DNA of 64,000 nt from Cytomitobacter sp965233535 (GCA_965233535.1 OZ247489.1:248001-312000), one strand, 5' to 3'; positions 53,270-63,022 are shown, counted from the stretch's first letter. The notes: generated by a model not told the origin, from the letters alone. A program made the numbers and translations.

Positions 53270-55588
53270 ATGAATCAAGCAATTATTTCTTTGTTGTCTT
53301 TGTGTCCTGTATTTCAACTTTATGCAGGTAATTTAGAGTTAATAAACATTCCCAAACATGATGTTATAAAATCTATTTCTAAAAATAATATTGATTGTCA
53401 TTTGGCGTTAGAGAAGTTTAACAAAACAACAGACAAGAAGAATTCTTTAATTGGTTATATAATTGGTGATTTATTAGTTAAAGAAGAGGGAATTTTAAAT
53501 ATTTCAGATATTGCTTTTGATGATTTTTTTGACTCGCACACTGTAGATGGTCGTAATGTTGTTGTATTAAAAGATCATAAAGTTGTGGATTTACTAAAAA
53601 TGAATTTTGATCAAGATAGTCATTGCGCCCAACTTGCTAGTCATGCGATTAGAAATAGGAAAAATTTTGATTTACAATATGATTCAGTTTGTAACGAATA
53701 TTGTTCTTTAAATAGTGATGCATTGAAGAATTTTTTTCACAATCAATATGATTCTACTCAAAGTGTAAATAATAATTCATCATTTCAATATAATGAGAAT
53801 AGTCGCACATTTAATTTTCAATATGTGCAAACTTCTGGTGCAGGGGCCTTATGCTCTTTTGCGTCAATATTAAATTATGTGAAAGATATGAATGATAATA
53901 GAATCGAATTTAAAAGTGATTTTGCTAAAGAAGTAAATCAGTTAGCAGAAAAACACCAATACCAAACTGATGGAGAAGCGCAAGAAGAGTTGCGTAGTTT
54001 GATTTCTAATAAAATAGAAACATTTAACTTTGGTGAAAATCAAACTAAAGCAAGCGAGATAGTTTTCAAGTATTTAACTTCAATATTAACCGATGACATT
54101 CGCGATAATATAATAGAAGATTTAGAAAATAGAACTATAAATGATAATCAGGAATTTCTTATTTCTATATTGCGTAATATTAAAGCAGGGGACTATGAGG
54201 CATTTGATAAAGAGTTATTAAAACTGAACACTTTTATATGCTCTGAATGTCTTCCTTATATTACATATAATGATCCATATATGATTCAACTAGTAGCTTT
54301 GATGATGAATGTTCCCTGTAATGTTTTTCAGATTGATAGGAATATAGAATATGCAAATTCGAAAAATATGTTTAATTTGAGAAAAATACGTAGTGATCAA
54401 TTTAGTGATGATGAAAAAGCTTTGAATGTTTTGTTAGATGATCATCATTTTACATATTTGAAGGCAGTGGATTTCTTATGTCTAGAAGCCAAAGTGCATA
54501 CTGAGCAATTGCAAGGTGGAGCAGGCGTTGAAGTGATCAATGAAAATCAGCGAATGAATAATCGTAATCTGCAAGCAGCAATTCAAGCAAGTTCAGAAGA
54601 AGAGAAAGATAGAGCAAAAAGACTTAAGAAAGAAGAGAATGATTTAGAAGAGGCAAAGCGCAAAAGTTTAGAAGAGTCAAGTTATATGCAAGGTGGTGTA
54701 AAAAACAATACAGTTATTAAAGTGAATGCATGTTCCACATTTAAACTAGAAAATGGAGCCTCCACATTCACTCATGCAAATACTCCAGATATAGGTAATT
54801 TATGTTCCTTTGCAATATTGTCAGATTATATGAGAGATATGAATAATCAAAAGGCTGTCTTTGAAAATGAGTTTGCTAAAAAAGTTATGAACTTAGCAAA
54901 AAGTCATAAATTCAACACAAGAACTGAGACAAATAAAGAAAAAGATGGAAAATTACAAAAAGCATTACGTAGTTTGATTGCTGATGAAATTAAAGATGCA
55001 AGTCTTGGTACAAAAGGAATCATATTAGCCAATGAATATATAAAAGATCTTTTGGATGATGCAGACAGACCTTCAAAAGGTATGTATGCAAAACTTCATA
55101 AAGTGATCGAAAAATTGGAAAGCAATATAAAAGTATTGGAAGAACGTTTCAAAAAACATTCTGAAGAAGAAAAAGAATTACCAATAGGGAAGCGTACACA
55201 ATCAATTGAAACATTGGAAAAACTGCAAAGTGATAGGAAAATATTGGAAAAAATTCAGAAAATTGCTACTGATGGATATGAGGATAGCAATAATATTGAT
55301 GTTAATTATTTTCAATTAATTTCTGTTTTATTGCCTTATACAACAATGAATAATTCGCATATAATTCGCATAGTCGCATTGATGATGGATGTTGAGTGCA
55401 ATGTTTTTATGTCTGACAAAAGTAGCAGAGGTGAGGGTAATGAATTTGATATGAAGTTAAGTGATTATGATCATGAATTTAATGAAATAATGCATACTGA
55501 TCCAAACACTTTAAACATTTTGCTTTATAATGAACTGGATTATAAAGAAACTCCAAATCACTATACATATTTAAAACCAATAAAATGA
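53270..55588 (+). CDS. Secreted protein with two OTU-like domains flanking two UIM-like motifs
   Basis: 772 residues. Signal peptide MNQAIISLLSLCPVFQLYAG. Residues about 25-170 match the N-terminus of the preceding gene product. OTU-like domain 1 (about 190-400): GALCSFASIL with Cys195, PYMIQLVALMMNVPCNVFQI, then LLDDHHFTYLK with His393. Two matches to the ubiquitin-interacting consensus (hydrophobic-x-x-Ala-x-x-x-Ser-x-x-acidic): LQAAIQASSEE from L434 and LEEAKRKSLEE from L459, the latter behind an acidic stretch. OTU-like domain 2 (about 505-770): GNLCSFAIL with Cys512, SHIIRIVALMMDVECNVFMS, then LLYNELDYKETPNHYTYLK with His764. The order Cys, middle strand-helix, terminal His-aromatic is that of OTU deubiquitinases. 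Inferred role: removal or binding of host ubiquitin. Alternative: a degenerate, non-catalytic OTU fold. Confidence 0.65.
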   Translation: MNQAIISLLSLCPVFQLYAGNLELINIPKHDVIKSISKNNIDCHLALEKFNKTTDKKNSLIGYIIGDLLVKEEGILNISDIAFDDFFDSHTVDGRNVVVLKDHKVVDLLKMNFDQDSHCAQLASHAIRNRKNFDLQYDSVCNEYCSLNSDALKNFFHNQYDSTQSVNNNSSFQYNENSRTFNFQYVQTSGAGALCSFASILNYVKDMNDNRIEFKSDFAKEVNQLAEKHQYQTDGEAQEELRSLISNKIETFNFGENQTKASEIVFKYLTSILTDDIRDNIIEDLENRTINDNQEFLISILRNIKAGDYEAFDKELLKLNTFICSECLPYITYNDPYMIQLVALMMNVPCNVFQIDRNIEYANSKNMFNLRKIRSDQFSDDEKALNVLLDDHHFTYLKAVDFLCLEAKVHTEQLQGGAGVEVINENQRMNNRNLQAAIQASSEEEKDRAKRLKKEENDLEEAKRKSLEESSYMQGGVKNNTVIKVNACSTFKLENGASTFTHANTPDIGNLCSFAILSDYMRDMNNQKAVFENEFAKKVMNLAKSHKFNTRTETNKEKDGKLQKALRSLIADEIKDASLGTKGIILANEYIKDLLDDADRPSKGMYAKLHKVIEKLESNIKVLEERFKKHSEEEKELPIGKRTQSIETLEKLQSDRKILEKIQKIATDGYEDSNNIDVNYFQLISVLLPYTTMNNSHIIRIVALMMDVECNVFMSDKSSRGEGNEFDMKLSDYDHEFNEIMHTDPNTLNILLYNELDYKETPNHYTYLKPIK

Positions 55589-55789
55589 ATTCACAAATAA
55601 GATAATCTACATTAAAAAATTTATAAGGAGCTAAAATAATAATCTAATTATTATCACTATTTAGAATTGTATGTGATTTATAGCTTAGTTATTTTTTCTC
55701 GTAAATTATGTATTGAACTTAGAATCTAAATCATTTTTATATATTTGACACTGAATTGAGAGTTTTTTATTTATTTCTTCTCTGAGTCA
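55589..55789. other. Gap before dnaN
   Basis: About 200 AT-rich bases; no gene, tRNA or clear terminator seen. Confidence 0.4.
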
Positions 55790-55819
55790 TTGAAAATTAA
55801 GTAAAAATATTCATATAAA
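55790..55819 (+). promoter_or_regulatory. dnaN promoter, leaderless type
   Basis: TTGAAA (55790-55795), 18 bases, TATAAA (55814-55819), five bases to ATG 55825; no Shine-Dalgarno. Confidence 0.55.
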
Positions 55820-55824
55820 TAAGT

Positions 55825-56922
55825 ATGTCGTTTCACATAAAAGTTAAGAGAACAGAATTAATGGAGGCTTTGAGGTGTCAGCAGTCTGTTATAGACAGAA
55901 AGGCAACTCAGCCTATTTTTTCTCATGTTAAACTTGTAGCTGAAAATAATCAATTAAGTATAGAGGGTTCAGATGGAAATTTGATCTTGAATTATACTAT
56001 TACTAGCAAAGTGGAGTTAGAAGGGGTTGTGACTCTGCCTGCACAGATTTTTTATAATTTAGTTAGAAAAGCAAATAGCGAATTTCTAGTTTTAATACAA
56101 AAAGATGATTTAGTAATTATTGAATATAGTTCAGGTACGTTTAAGCTTAACATTTTAGATGCGACTACCTTTCCGAAAATGCCTGAAGTAGCTGATAATT
56201 TAATTTTTTCAATCAATGCTTTAGAATTTCTGGAATATATTAAGATGATTAAAATTGCTATGGCTACTGATGATATACGTGCATATTTCAATGGTATATA
56301 TATGGAAAGTGATGAAAATGAAATGAGATTTGTTGCTACAGATGCTCATAAATTAGCTATGTATTCTAAAAAGGTTAAATTAGCTAAATTTGATATGATT
56401 TTATCTAGAAAAAGCGTAGAAACACTATCATCTTTGCTAACAAAAGAAGAAACTTTAGAGTGTTATAAGCATGAGCATCATGTGAAATTTGTTGCGAAGA
56501 ATTTTTCATTTGTATGTAGGTTGATAAATGGTGCATTTCCAGCAAATTATATGGGTTTGATTCCAAATTCTATTGAAGGTACATTTGAAGATACTATTGA
56601 TAATTTAAAAGAATCTCTTGATAGAATTTCTATTTTATCATCTCAATTATCTAAAGTAGCAAAGGTGCAACTTGGAAAAGAATCAGTAATTAAGTGTGAA
56701 AATGTTGCTTATGGATCTGGAGAAGAAAAGTTATCTGGACAATATGAAGGTCCTGATTTTACTTTTGGTATTGATTGTAATATTTGGCTAGATTTTTTGC
56801 GATTATTTGAACAAGGTAATATGAAATTAGAATATCATGGTACAAATAAACCTATAGTAATGAGACATGAAAATTATAATAATTTTGTGTATATTGCAAT
56901 GCCAATTGCCCTTAATAGCTAA
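55825..56922 (+). CDS. dnaN: DNA polymerase III sliding clamp
   Basis: 365 residues, normal for the beta clamp. Three repeated clamp folds: FSHVKLVAENNQLSIEGSDG early, DDIRAYFNGIYMESDENEMRFVATDAHKLAMYSKKV (split) in domain 2, and the C-terminal NNFVYIAMPIALNS, where the family usually has YVxMPMRL. It holds the replicative polymerase on DNA. dnaA, recF and gyrB are not adjacent, so the common origin-region cluster has been broken up, as in other Rickettsiales. Confidence 0.95.
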   Translation: MSFHIKVKRTELMEALRCQQSVIDRKATQPIFSHVKLVAENNQLSIEGSDGNLILNYTITSKVELEGVVTLPAQIFYNLVRKANSEFLVLIQKDDLVIIEYSSGTFKLNILDATTFPKMPEVADNLIFSINALEFLEYIKMIKIAMATDDIRAYFNGIYMESDENEMRFVATDAHKLAMYSKKVKLAKFDMILSRKSVETLSSLLTKEETLECYKHEHHVKFVAKNFSFVCRLINGAFPANYMGLIPNSIEGTFEDTIDNLKESLDRISILSSQLSKVAKVQLGKESVIKCENVAYGSGEEKLSGQYEGPDFTFGIDCNIWLDFLRLFEQGNMKLEYHGTNKPIVMRHENYNNFVYIAMPIALNS

Positions 56923-57126
56923 TTGTTTTTGTTAAATATTAATTAAAACACTTGCTTCCATTAAAAAAAATCTTATTTCCTATTTCAAAGTTTTTTTTGA
57001 TTAGTGAAAATATTGCTAGTTAAAATAAAATATAAATTCCATGCATACTTTGATTTTTATATATTAATTATTTAATTTAAGAAAATACATGCTTTAAATA
57101 TATTTTGTTTATAAATTTTGAAGAAA
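56923..57126. other. Gap between dnaN and tRNA-Thr
   Basis: About 200 AT-rich bases with nothing recognisable. Confidence 0.4.
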
Positions 57127-57199
57127 TGCCGAATATCGGAGTCGAACCAATGACCTACTGATTACAAATCAGCCGCTCTACCAACTGAGCTAATTCGGC
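57127..57199 (-). tRNA. tRNA-Thr (anticodon UGU)
   Basis: Minus strand cloverleaf: acceptor GCCGAAT/ATTCGGC, anticodon loop TTTGTAA with TGT between CTGAT and ATCAG arms, T-loop TTCGACTC, discriminator A. CCA not encoded. Confidence 0.94.
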
Positions 57200-57386
57200 A
57201 ACCCTAAAATTATACCTTCAATTTAATATTTCCTCAAGTTTGAAATTATATATATTGAGAATTTTTAATCACCTGGTGTATTATAATAAATTTTGTTACT
57301 GAAATGCGAATAATCTTTTATTAATTATGAAAACTAATTTAATATATGAACCTGATTGTTATATTTTTTATAAGTTAAGGAAAGTG

Positions 57387-58478
57387 TCATAATTTTTGAT
57401 ATAGCTTTGAATTTATAATTGTTGCTTGCTTATGATAAAAAATATTTTCTACTATTCCAATGCATGTCCATAAAGCTAATAAAGATGATCCTCCGTAAGA
57501 TATGAATGGAAGGGCAATTCCTACTACAGGGCAAAATCCCACTGTCATTGCTATATTTATGTAAGCTTGAAAAAATATATAATTTGCTACTCCAAAACAT
57601 ACTAACCTATAAAATTTAATATCTATTTGTGAGATTAAATAAATAATATAAATTGTTGTATAAGTAAATAAAAATATGACCAACATAATACCCCAAAATC
57701 CAAATTCTTCACCTATATGTGCTAAAATAAAATCTGTATGTTTTTCTGGGAGAAATCCGAAATTACTTTGAGTACCTTGCCCAATTCCTTTGCCATATAA
57801 GCCTCCTGACCCTATGCTGATCAATGATTGCTGAGCGTGATATCCAATTCCTTTTATATAAAGCGATGGGTTCAAAAAAGCTATAATTCTATTTTTCTGA
57901 TATTGATGTAGAAATTTCCATACAAATGGTAATGTAGATAACCCTGCTAATGTTGTATATGAAAACCACTTAATATTATGAAAAAATATCATTGTGATTC
58001 CTATTGCGCATATTAAAATTGCAGTTCCTAAATCTGGTTGCTTTAATATTATTAATGTGGGAATGCAAATAATCATAATAGCCTTGCAGTAATTTATAAA
58101 AGAGCTGTTTGATGAGTGTAAAAATTTAGAAAGAAAAAGTATTAAAGAAATTTTCATGCAATCAGATACTTGAATTTTCATAAAAAATAGATTTAACCAA
58201 CGATATGTACCTGCATGTTTAGCTGATAATATGAATGTTGAAATAAGTAATAATAGTGAAACTATATATAGTATAGTGCTTATTTCGAATAATGTTTTAG
58301 TTCTGATTTTTTTAGTATATAAACTAATAGTCATGAATAAAAACATCCTACATATATGAAGTATTGCACGTTTGTTTTCATTCATTGAAATCATTGCAAT
58401 AAATCCTATAAGTGAAAAAAGTATTCCTAATATTGGTAATTGAGTTTGAAAAATAGTGTTGCGTGTTTTCAAATGCAT
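57387..58478 (-). CDS. rodA: Rod-shape SEDS polymerase RodA
   Basis: 363 residues, about ten membrane segments. RodA-type SEDS motifs: HAGTYRWLNLFFMKIQVSD, KQPDLGTAILI, GIGYHAQQSLISIGSGGLYG, GIGQGTQSNFGFLPEKHTDF, LAHIGEEFGFWG and LPFISYGGSSLLALW. The FLPEKHTDFILAHIGEEFG segment is diagnostic of RodA over FtsW. It makes peptidoglycan for elongation. It is the third gene of the rlmB-like, ABC exporter, rodA unit, seven bases after the exporter. Confidence 0.9.
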   Translation of the reverse strand: MHLKTRNTIFQTQLPILGILFSLIGFIAMISMNENKRAILHICRMFLFMTISLYTKKIRTKTLFEISTILYIVSLLLLISTFILSAKHAGTYRWLNLFFMKIQVSDCMKISLILFLSKFLHSSNSSFINYCKAIMIICIPTLIILKQPDLGTAILICAIGITMIFFHNIKWFSYTTLAGLSTLPFVWKFLHQYQKNRIIAFLNPSLYIKGIGYHAQQSLISIGSGGLYGKGIGQGTQSNFGFLPEKHTDFILAHIGEEFGFWGIMLVIFLFTYTTIYIIYLISQIDIKFYRLVCFGVANYIFFQAYINIAMTVGFCPVVGIALPFISYGGSSLLALWTCIGIVENIFYHKQATIINSKLYQKL

Positions 58479-58485
58479 TTATGCA

Positions 58486-60216
58486 TTATCCATTCAGTTG
58501 AATTTCATATAATTTTTTGTATAAATCATCAACTTTAACTAATTCTTCATGAGTTCCTTGCTGTATGATTCTTCCATTATGAAATACTAATATTATATCT
58601 GCATTTTTGATTGTATATATTCTATGAGCAATAATGAATTTTGTTTTTGATGAATCTATATCTTTAATTGCATTTAATATATCTTTTTCAGTGATCGTAT
58701 CTAATGCTGATGTTGACTCATCAAAAATAAAGATTTTTGCATCTCTAAGCAATCCTCTAGCAATCATTAACCTTTGTCTTTGCCCTCCAGATAAAGAAGT
58801 GTTTTCTATAGTTGTTTCATATTGATTTGGCAGTGTTTCAATAAATTCATGTATTTGCGCTTTTTTAGCTGCAGCAATAACTTCCTCTTTTATAGCATCA
58901 AATGACCCATATCTAATGTTATTTAGAACTGTATCAACAAACAATTTAGGATCTTGAGGGATCAATGCAAAGTTATCTCTTAATGAATGTGGGTTCATAT
59001 GTTGTATGCTATTTTGACCTAATGTGATTTGACCTTGTTGTGGACTTATTAATCCAAGCATTAACTTAATAAATGTTGTTTTTCCACTTCCAGATGAACC
59101 AACAAGAGCGACAGTTTTTCCTTGCTCTATTTTTAATTCTCCATCATGTGAAAAAATTTCCTTATCTCCATACGCAAATGCAATATTTTGAGCTTTTACA
59201 TCATAATTCTTAAAATTAATTTTTTGAATATCAGAGTTAATTTTATTAGGTTTCTCTCTTGTCTTACACATATCTAGACTTTGTCTGATTCGTCCAATAT
59301 CTGTCATTAACCAAGATAAATCTTGTGAAAATTCCCATAATTGAGAACTAATTGCATGAATTGTTTCAGCAACTAAAACAAAGTCTCCAGGTGTTACAAG
59401 GCCAACTTTAAACAAAGAAAGCATATAAAAAAATATTGCACTACTTATAATTAACACAACAAAACTTTGTGTTGACATGATTTTGAGTAAAAATGTAGCT
59501 AACTTTTTCTCTTGAGTCATCACTTCGAATGAGTGTGTTTGATTTTTTTCTAGTTCTTTTTTTGCTCCATTATAAACAAATACAGATTCTATATTGTCAA
59601 ATGTATTTGTCCACCTTGAAGATAATGAGCTTCTTAAGTCTGCAAGCTTATATGACATTTTATTTGTTTTGACTGCCAAAATGAAGCATAAAATGTTCCA
59701 TACAAGAATCCATATGATCGCAAAATATCCTAAGTTTGTATTAACGCTAAATAGCAAAATACATGAAAACAGCAAACTACATGCCATTTTAAGAAAATCT
59801 GCAGCATAATCTATAAAAATATCTGCAGTAGAATCAGAAGATTGAAATACTGAATATACAAATTTAGTTGGAGTAAATCCTTGAAAATATTCATACATGT
59901 AAGATAATGTATTACCACAAAGCATATCTATTATGTGTTTCCTTAATTTAGGAATCATTTGCAATTGTAAGTAATCTCTTGCTCTTCCAGAAAAATCATA
60001 AAGAAAAACTGTGGCAATCAAGAAAAACACACATTTATATGCTAAGCCAATCTTTGACATATCTACAAATGCCATAGAAAGAGCATCCACTACATGCTTT
60101 GTTATAAGGTGAAATAAAGATATCGCAGCAGCATTTGCGCATACGCATATAGCTATCCCTACTAAAATAAGCTTGAAAGGCTTAATCACATTTTTGAAAA
60201 AATTTAACATATTCAC
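58486..60216 (-). CDS. ABC exporter, fused membrane and ATPase domains
   Basis: 576 residues. Six membrane segments (about 1-310) precede the ATPase: Walker A ALVGSSGSGKTTFIKL, Q-loop LIPQDPKLF, signature SLSGGQRQRLMIARG, Walker B KIFIFDESTSALD and switch IIAHRIYTIKNADII. All catalytic residues are intact. It is a homodimeric exporter of the MsbA/multidrug type; substrate not predictable. The GTG at 60216 shares one base with the upstream stop (TAGTG); an ATG two codons later at 60210 is an alternative. Between a rRNA methylase-like gene and rodA; an envelope-lipid substrate would fit, but that is inference. Confidence 0.88.
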   Translation of the reverse strand: MNMLNFFKNVIKPFKLILVGIAICVCANAAAISLFHLITKHVVDALSMAFVDMSKIGLAYKCVFFLIATVFLYDFSGRARDYLQLQMIPKLRKHIIDMLCGNTLSYMYEYFQGFTPTKFVYSVFQSSDSTADIFIDYAADFLKMACSLLFSCILLFSVNTNLGYFAIIWILVWNILCFILAVKTNKMSYKLADLRSSLSSRWTNTFDNIESVFVYNGAKKELEKNQTHSFEVMTQEKKLATFLLKIMSTQSFVVLIISSAIFFYMLSLFKVGLVTPGDFVLVAETIHAISSQLWEFSQDLSWLMTDIGRIRQSLDMCKTREKPNKINSDIQKINFKNYDVKAQNIAFAYGDKEIFSHDGELKIEQGKTVALVGSSGSGKTTFIKLMLGLISPQQGQITLGQNSIQHMNPHSLRDNFALIPQDPKLFVDTVLNNIRYGSFDAIKEEVIAAAKKAQIHEFIETLPNQYETTIENTSLSGGQRQRLMIARGLLRDAKIFIFDESTSALDTITEKDILNAIKDIDSSKTKFIIAHRIYTIKNADIILVFHNGRIIQQGTHEELVKVDDLYKKLYEIQLNG

Positions 60217-60932
60217 TATTTATTACCTCTTAAAATATACATTCCTAAGGCAGCTGCAACTGATGCGTTTAAAACAGGAAAAGATGGATCAGTATCTATT
60301 CCAATAAACCCGTCACATTCGGATTTTACTCTTTTGCGGATCCCCTTGCCCTCACTGCCTATTACGAGTACAAATCCACCGATTAGGTCATTAGAACATT
60401 TCTTTCCATCTTCTTCAAGTCCGAAGCACCAAAAACCTTTCTTTTTTAAATATATTAATCCATCTGCAAGGTTGGTAACTTTTGATACGTGTATTTGTTC
60501 AAGAGCTCCGCATGCATTCTTTGCAACTGTTCCATCTAAAGATGGAGAATGATCTTTTGTCATCAACAAATGTTTAAATCCTAAAGCAGCCATAGATCTT
60601 ATAATTGCTCCAACATTATGTGGATCCTGCACTTGATCTAATGCAACTATGCAATCATTAGGTTGAATGTGTGTACATAATGATAATTTACAACAAGATA
60701 ATGAAGAGCACGTTAATACAATTCCTTGATGCTGAACATCTGGAAACTTTTTGTTTAAAAATTTCCTTTCTACTACCTCAATATTCAAGCCAGGTCTGAT
60801 TTCTGCAACTTCATCTCTAACACTACCGATGCACTGTATTTTAAAAATTTTTCTACTTCTACTTTTCAAAGCAGCAAATACAGCATGCTTTCCCCATAAA
60901 TTTACGTATCCCATATTTGTTGATAGTAACAT
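60216..60932 (-). CDS. SpoU-family RNA 2'-O-methyltransferase (RlmB-like)
   Basis: 238 residues. A short N-terminal substrate-binding part (WGKHAVFAALKSRSRKI) is followed by the SPOUT domain: IVALDQVQDPHNVGAIIRSM (motif 1), LVIGSEGKGIRKRVKSECD (motif 2), ASVAAALGMYILR (motif 3), with the trefoil knot implied. It methylates a ribose in rRNA or tRNA; the arrangement resembles RlmB (23S G2251) but TrmH-type targets cannot be excluded. A Met at residue 7 (MGYVNLWGKHAV) is another possible start. First gene of the operon with the ABC exporter and rodA, divergent from trpS. Confidence 0.85.
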   Translation of the reverse strand: MLLSTNMGYVNLWGKHAVFAALKSRSRKIFKIQCIGSVRDEVAEIRPGLNIEVVERKFLNKKFPDVQHQGIVLTCSSLSCCKLSLCTHIQPNDCIVALDQVQDPHNVGAIIRSMAALGFKHLLMTKDHSPSLDGTVAKNACGALEQIHVSKVTNLADGLIYLKKKGFWCFGLEEDGKKCSNDLIGGFVLVIGSEGKGIRKRVKSECDGFIGIDTDPSFPVLNASVAAALGMYILRGNK

Positions 60933-60991
60933 TTTGTGTTTTATCTATAAAGTTATTCAAATTATCTTGTATAAATTATAAGATCAAAGTA

Positions 60992-61975
60992 ATGAGTATT
61001 ATTTTAACCGGAGATAGACCAACAGGAAAATTGCATTTAGGTCATTATGCAGGTTCTTTAAAATCAAGATTAGATTTACAAAATCAGCATGAGCAATATG
61101 TTATGATAGCTGACTTACAAGCTTTAACTGATCACAATTCTGATGTTGTATCAAATAATATTTTTGAAGTTATGAAAGATTATATTTCTGTAGGATTGGA
61201 TCCAGCAAAAACAACTTTCCTTTTACAATCAGCAATACCAGAATTAGCGGAACTTACATTTCACTACATGAATCTTGTGACTTTAGGGCGTTTAGAGAGA
61301 AACCCTACAGTAAAAGCTGAAATCAAACAAAAACGTTATGAAAATTCTATTCCCGCAGGATTTTTATGTTATCCAGTTAGTCAAGCTGCAGACATCACTG
61401 CATTTCAAGCTGATTTGGTTCCAGTAGGAAATGATCAAATTCCAATGATAGAGCAAACAAATGAAATTGTACGTAAATTCACTTCACTGCATGGTTCTGG
61501 AGTTTTGAAAGAAGTAAAAGCAATTTTAAGCAAAACTGCTCGCTTGTCTGGAATAGATGGAAAAGCAAAAGCAAGTAAATCTTTAGGAAATGCAATTATG
61601 CTTTCTGAAAGCTCAGAAGAGATTAGAAGTAAAGTTTTCGAAATGTATACAGATCCAGATCATATACATGTTTCTGATCCTGGAAAAGTAGAAGGTAATG
61701 TTGTATTTGAATACTTAGATGAATTTTACAATGACACTCAACATTTAGAAGAATTAAAAGAAAATTATAGAAAGGGTGGTCTTGGTGATGTGAAATTGAA
61801 AAAATTGCTTAATGAGTCTTTGCAAGATTTTATAGCTCCAATTAGAGAAAAGCGAGCTTCATTAAATAATGATGATATGAAGCAAATTTTAATTCAAGGA
61901 ACTGCTAAAGCGAGAAAAATTGCCCAGAAAACACTTCATAATGTTAGAAAAGCAATTGGCGTGATTGATTTTTAG
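60992..61975 (+). CDS. trpS: Tryptophanyl-tRNA synthetase
   Basis: 327 residues from ATG 60992 (MSIILTGDRPTGKLHLGHY). The frame is open 25 codons further upstream, but those residues precede the conserved start and overlap the divergent gene. HIGH-equivalent HLGH is at residue 14 and the KMSKS equivalent reads KASKSLGNAI. PVSQAADITAFQADLVPVG and GNDQIPMIEQTNEI are typical. It charges tRNA-Trp. pgsA-like and dut follow on the same strand. Confidence 0.96.
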   Translation: MSIILTGDRPTGKLHLGHYAGSLKSRLDLQNQHEQYVMIADLQALTDHNSDVVSNNIFEVMKDYISVGLDPAKTTFLLQSAIPELAELTFHYMNLVTLGRLERNPTVKAEIKQKRYENSIPAGFLCYPVSQAADITAFQADLVPVGNDQIPMIEQTNEIVRKFTSLHGSGVLKEVKAILSKTARLSGIDGKAKASKSLGNAIMLSESSEEIRSKVFEMYTDPDHIHVSDPGKVEGNVVFEYLDEFYNDTQHLEELKENYRKGGLGDVKLKKLLNESLQDFIAPIREKRASLNNDDMKQILIQGTAKARKIAQKTLHNVRKAIGVIDF

Positions 61976-61981
61976 GTTACT

Positions 61982-62527
61982 ATGAATAAAATAAGATTTA
62001 TGTCATTACCCAATATGATCACTATGTTTCGTGTAATTAGCGCTCCAATAATATGTATTTTCATTATCTATGGATTAAAATTTGAAGCTGCAAGTTTGTT
62101 TTTATTATCATGTTTTTCTGATTTTTTGGATGGATATGTAGCTCGTATGTATAGTATGACATCGAAATTTGGACAACACTTTGATTCATTTGCAGATAAA
62201 ATGCTGATCACATTAGTATTGTTAACATTGCTGCAAAAACATATTATTTCAGGGTTTCATGTTATTCCAGTATACGTGATTATAATGCGTAATTTAGTTA
62301 TATATTTTATTCGTAATTACATTAATGAAATAAAACAAAAAAATATTGCTGTGCACACGTTGGGCAAAATCACAACATGTATCCAAATGTGTAGCATGAC
62401 TTTATTGATTTTTGATTTTTCATGTATAGGGAATGCTTTGCTCTGGATTGCTATGACTTTATCAGTGATTAGTTTGATAAATTATTTATTTTCAGCTTTT
62501 TGTAATAAACATTATATTATTGATTAG
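61982..62527 (+). CDS. pgsA: CDP-alcohol phosphatidyltransferase (PgsA-like)
   Basis: 181 residues, about five membrane segments. The family motif D-x2-D-G-x2-A-R-x8-G-x3-D-x3-D is complete, from DFLDGYVARMYSM through KFGQHFDSFADKM. The opening MSLPNMITMFRVISAPI is typical of phosphatidylglycerophosphate synthase. It makes phosphatidylglycerol phosphate from CDP-diacylglycerol and glycerol-3-phosphate in the inner membrane. A cardiolipin-synthase role for the same family cannot be excluded. Starts seven bases after trpS. Confidence 0.82.
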   Translation: MNKIRFMSLPNMITMFRVISAPIICIFIIYGLKFEAASLFLLSCFSDFLDGYVARMYSMTSKFGQHFDSFADKMLITLVLLTLLQKHIISGFHVIPVYVIIMRNLVIYFIRNYINEIKQKNIAVHTLGKITTCIQMCSMTLLIFDFSCIGNALLWIAMTLSVISLINYLFSAFCNKHYIID

Positions 62528-62564
62528 TAGTTTTGTTTAGATTTAGATTTTAATTTTAGGGTAT

Positions 62565-62579
62565 GAGTTTTAATAACTC
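62565..62579. promoter_or_regulatory. Dyad upstream of dut
   Basis: GAGTT-TTAAT-AACTC is a perfect 5-bp-arm dyad in the 69-base gap before dut, just ahead of TAATAT (six bases before the dut ATG). It could be an operator or a weak terminator for the trpS-pgsA transcript; there is no T-tract. Confidence 0.35.
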
Positions 62580-62596
62580 CAGGTTAATATCGATAT

Positions 62597-63022
62597 ATGA
62601 ATATAAAAGTACAATTATTAGATGAAAAATGCATGCCTACTAAAGCAACAGAAGGAAGTGCTGGATTTGATTTAGTTGCTAAGCTTGATACTCCTGTAAC
62701 TTTAGCTCCAATGGAAAGAAAATTGATTCCAGCTGGTTTCTGTATGGAATTGCCACCAATGTATGAAGCCCAAATTAGATCTAGATCAGGTTTGTCAATT
62801 AAGCATGGGGTATGTGTTTTAAATGCCCCAGGAACAATTGACTCAGATTATAGAGATGAAGTAAAAATTATTATTATAAATTTTGGGAATGAGGACTATA
62901 CAGTTCAGCCATATATAAGAATTGCACAAATGGTTATATGTAAATTAGATGAATGTGAATTGCATGCTGCTGAAATTAGTAAAAACAGTCGTGGAGGATT
63001 TGGATCCACAGGAGTCTTTTAA
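62597..63022 (+). CDS. dut: dUTP pyrophosphatase
   Basis: 141 residues, a normal trimeric dUTPase. Motif 1 AGFDLVA, motif 2 RSRSGLSIKHG, motif 3 GTIDSDYRDEVKIII, motif 4 RIAQMVICKL and the C-terminal motif 5 RGGFGSTGVF are all present. It hydrolyses dUTP to dUMP, limiting uracil in DNA; the window also encodes a uracil-DNA glycosylase. Confidence 0.97.
   Translation: MNIKVQLLDEKCMPTKATEGSAGFDLVAKLDTPVTLAPMERKLIPAGFCMELPPMYEAQIRSRSGLSIKHGVCVLNAPGTIDSDYRDEVKIIIINFGNEDYTVQPYIRIAQMVICKLDECELHAAEISKNSRGGFGSTGVF

Noticed and set aside
55589..57126. Replication origin around dnaN
   Set aside because: No dnaA, no cluster of DnaA-box-like 9-mers and no recF or gyrB nearby.
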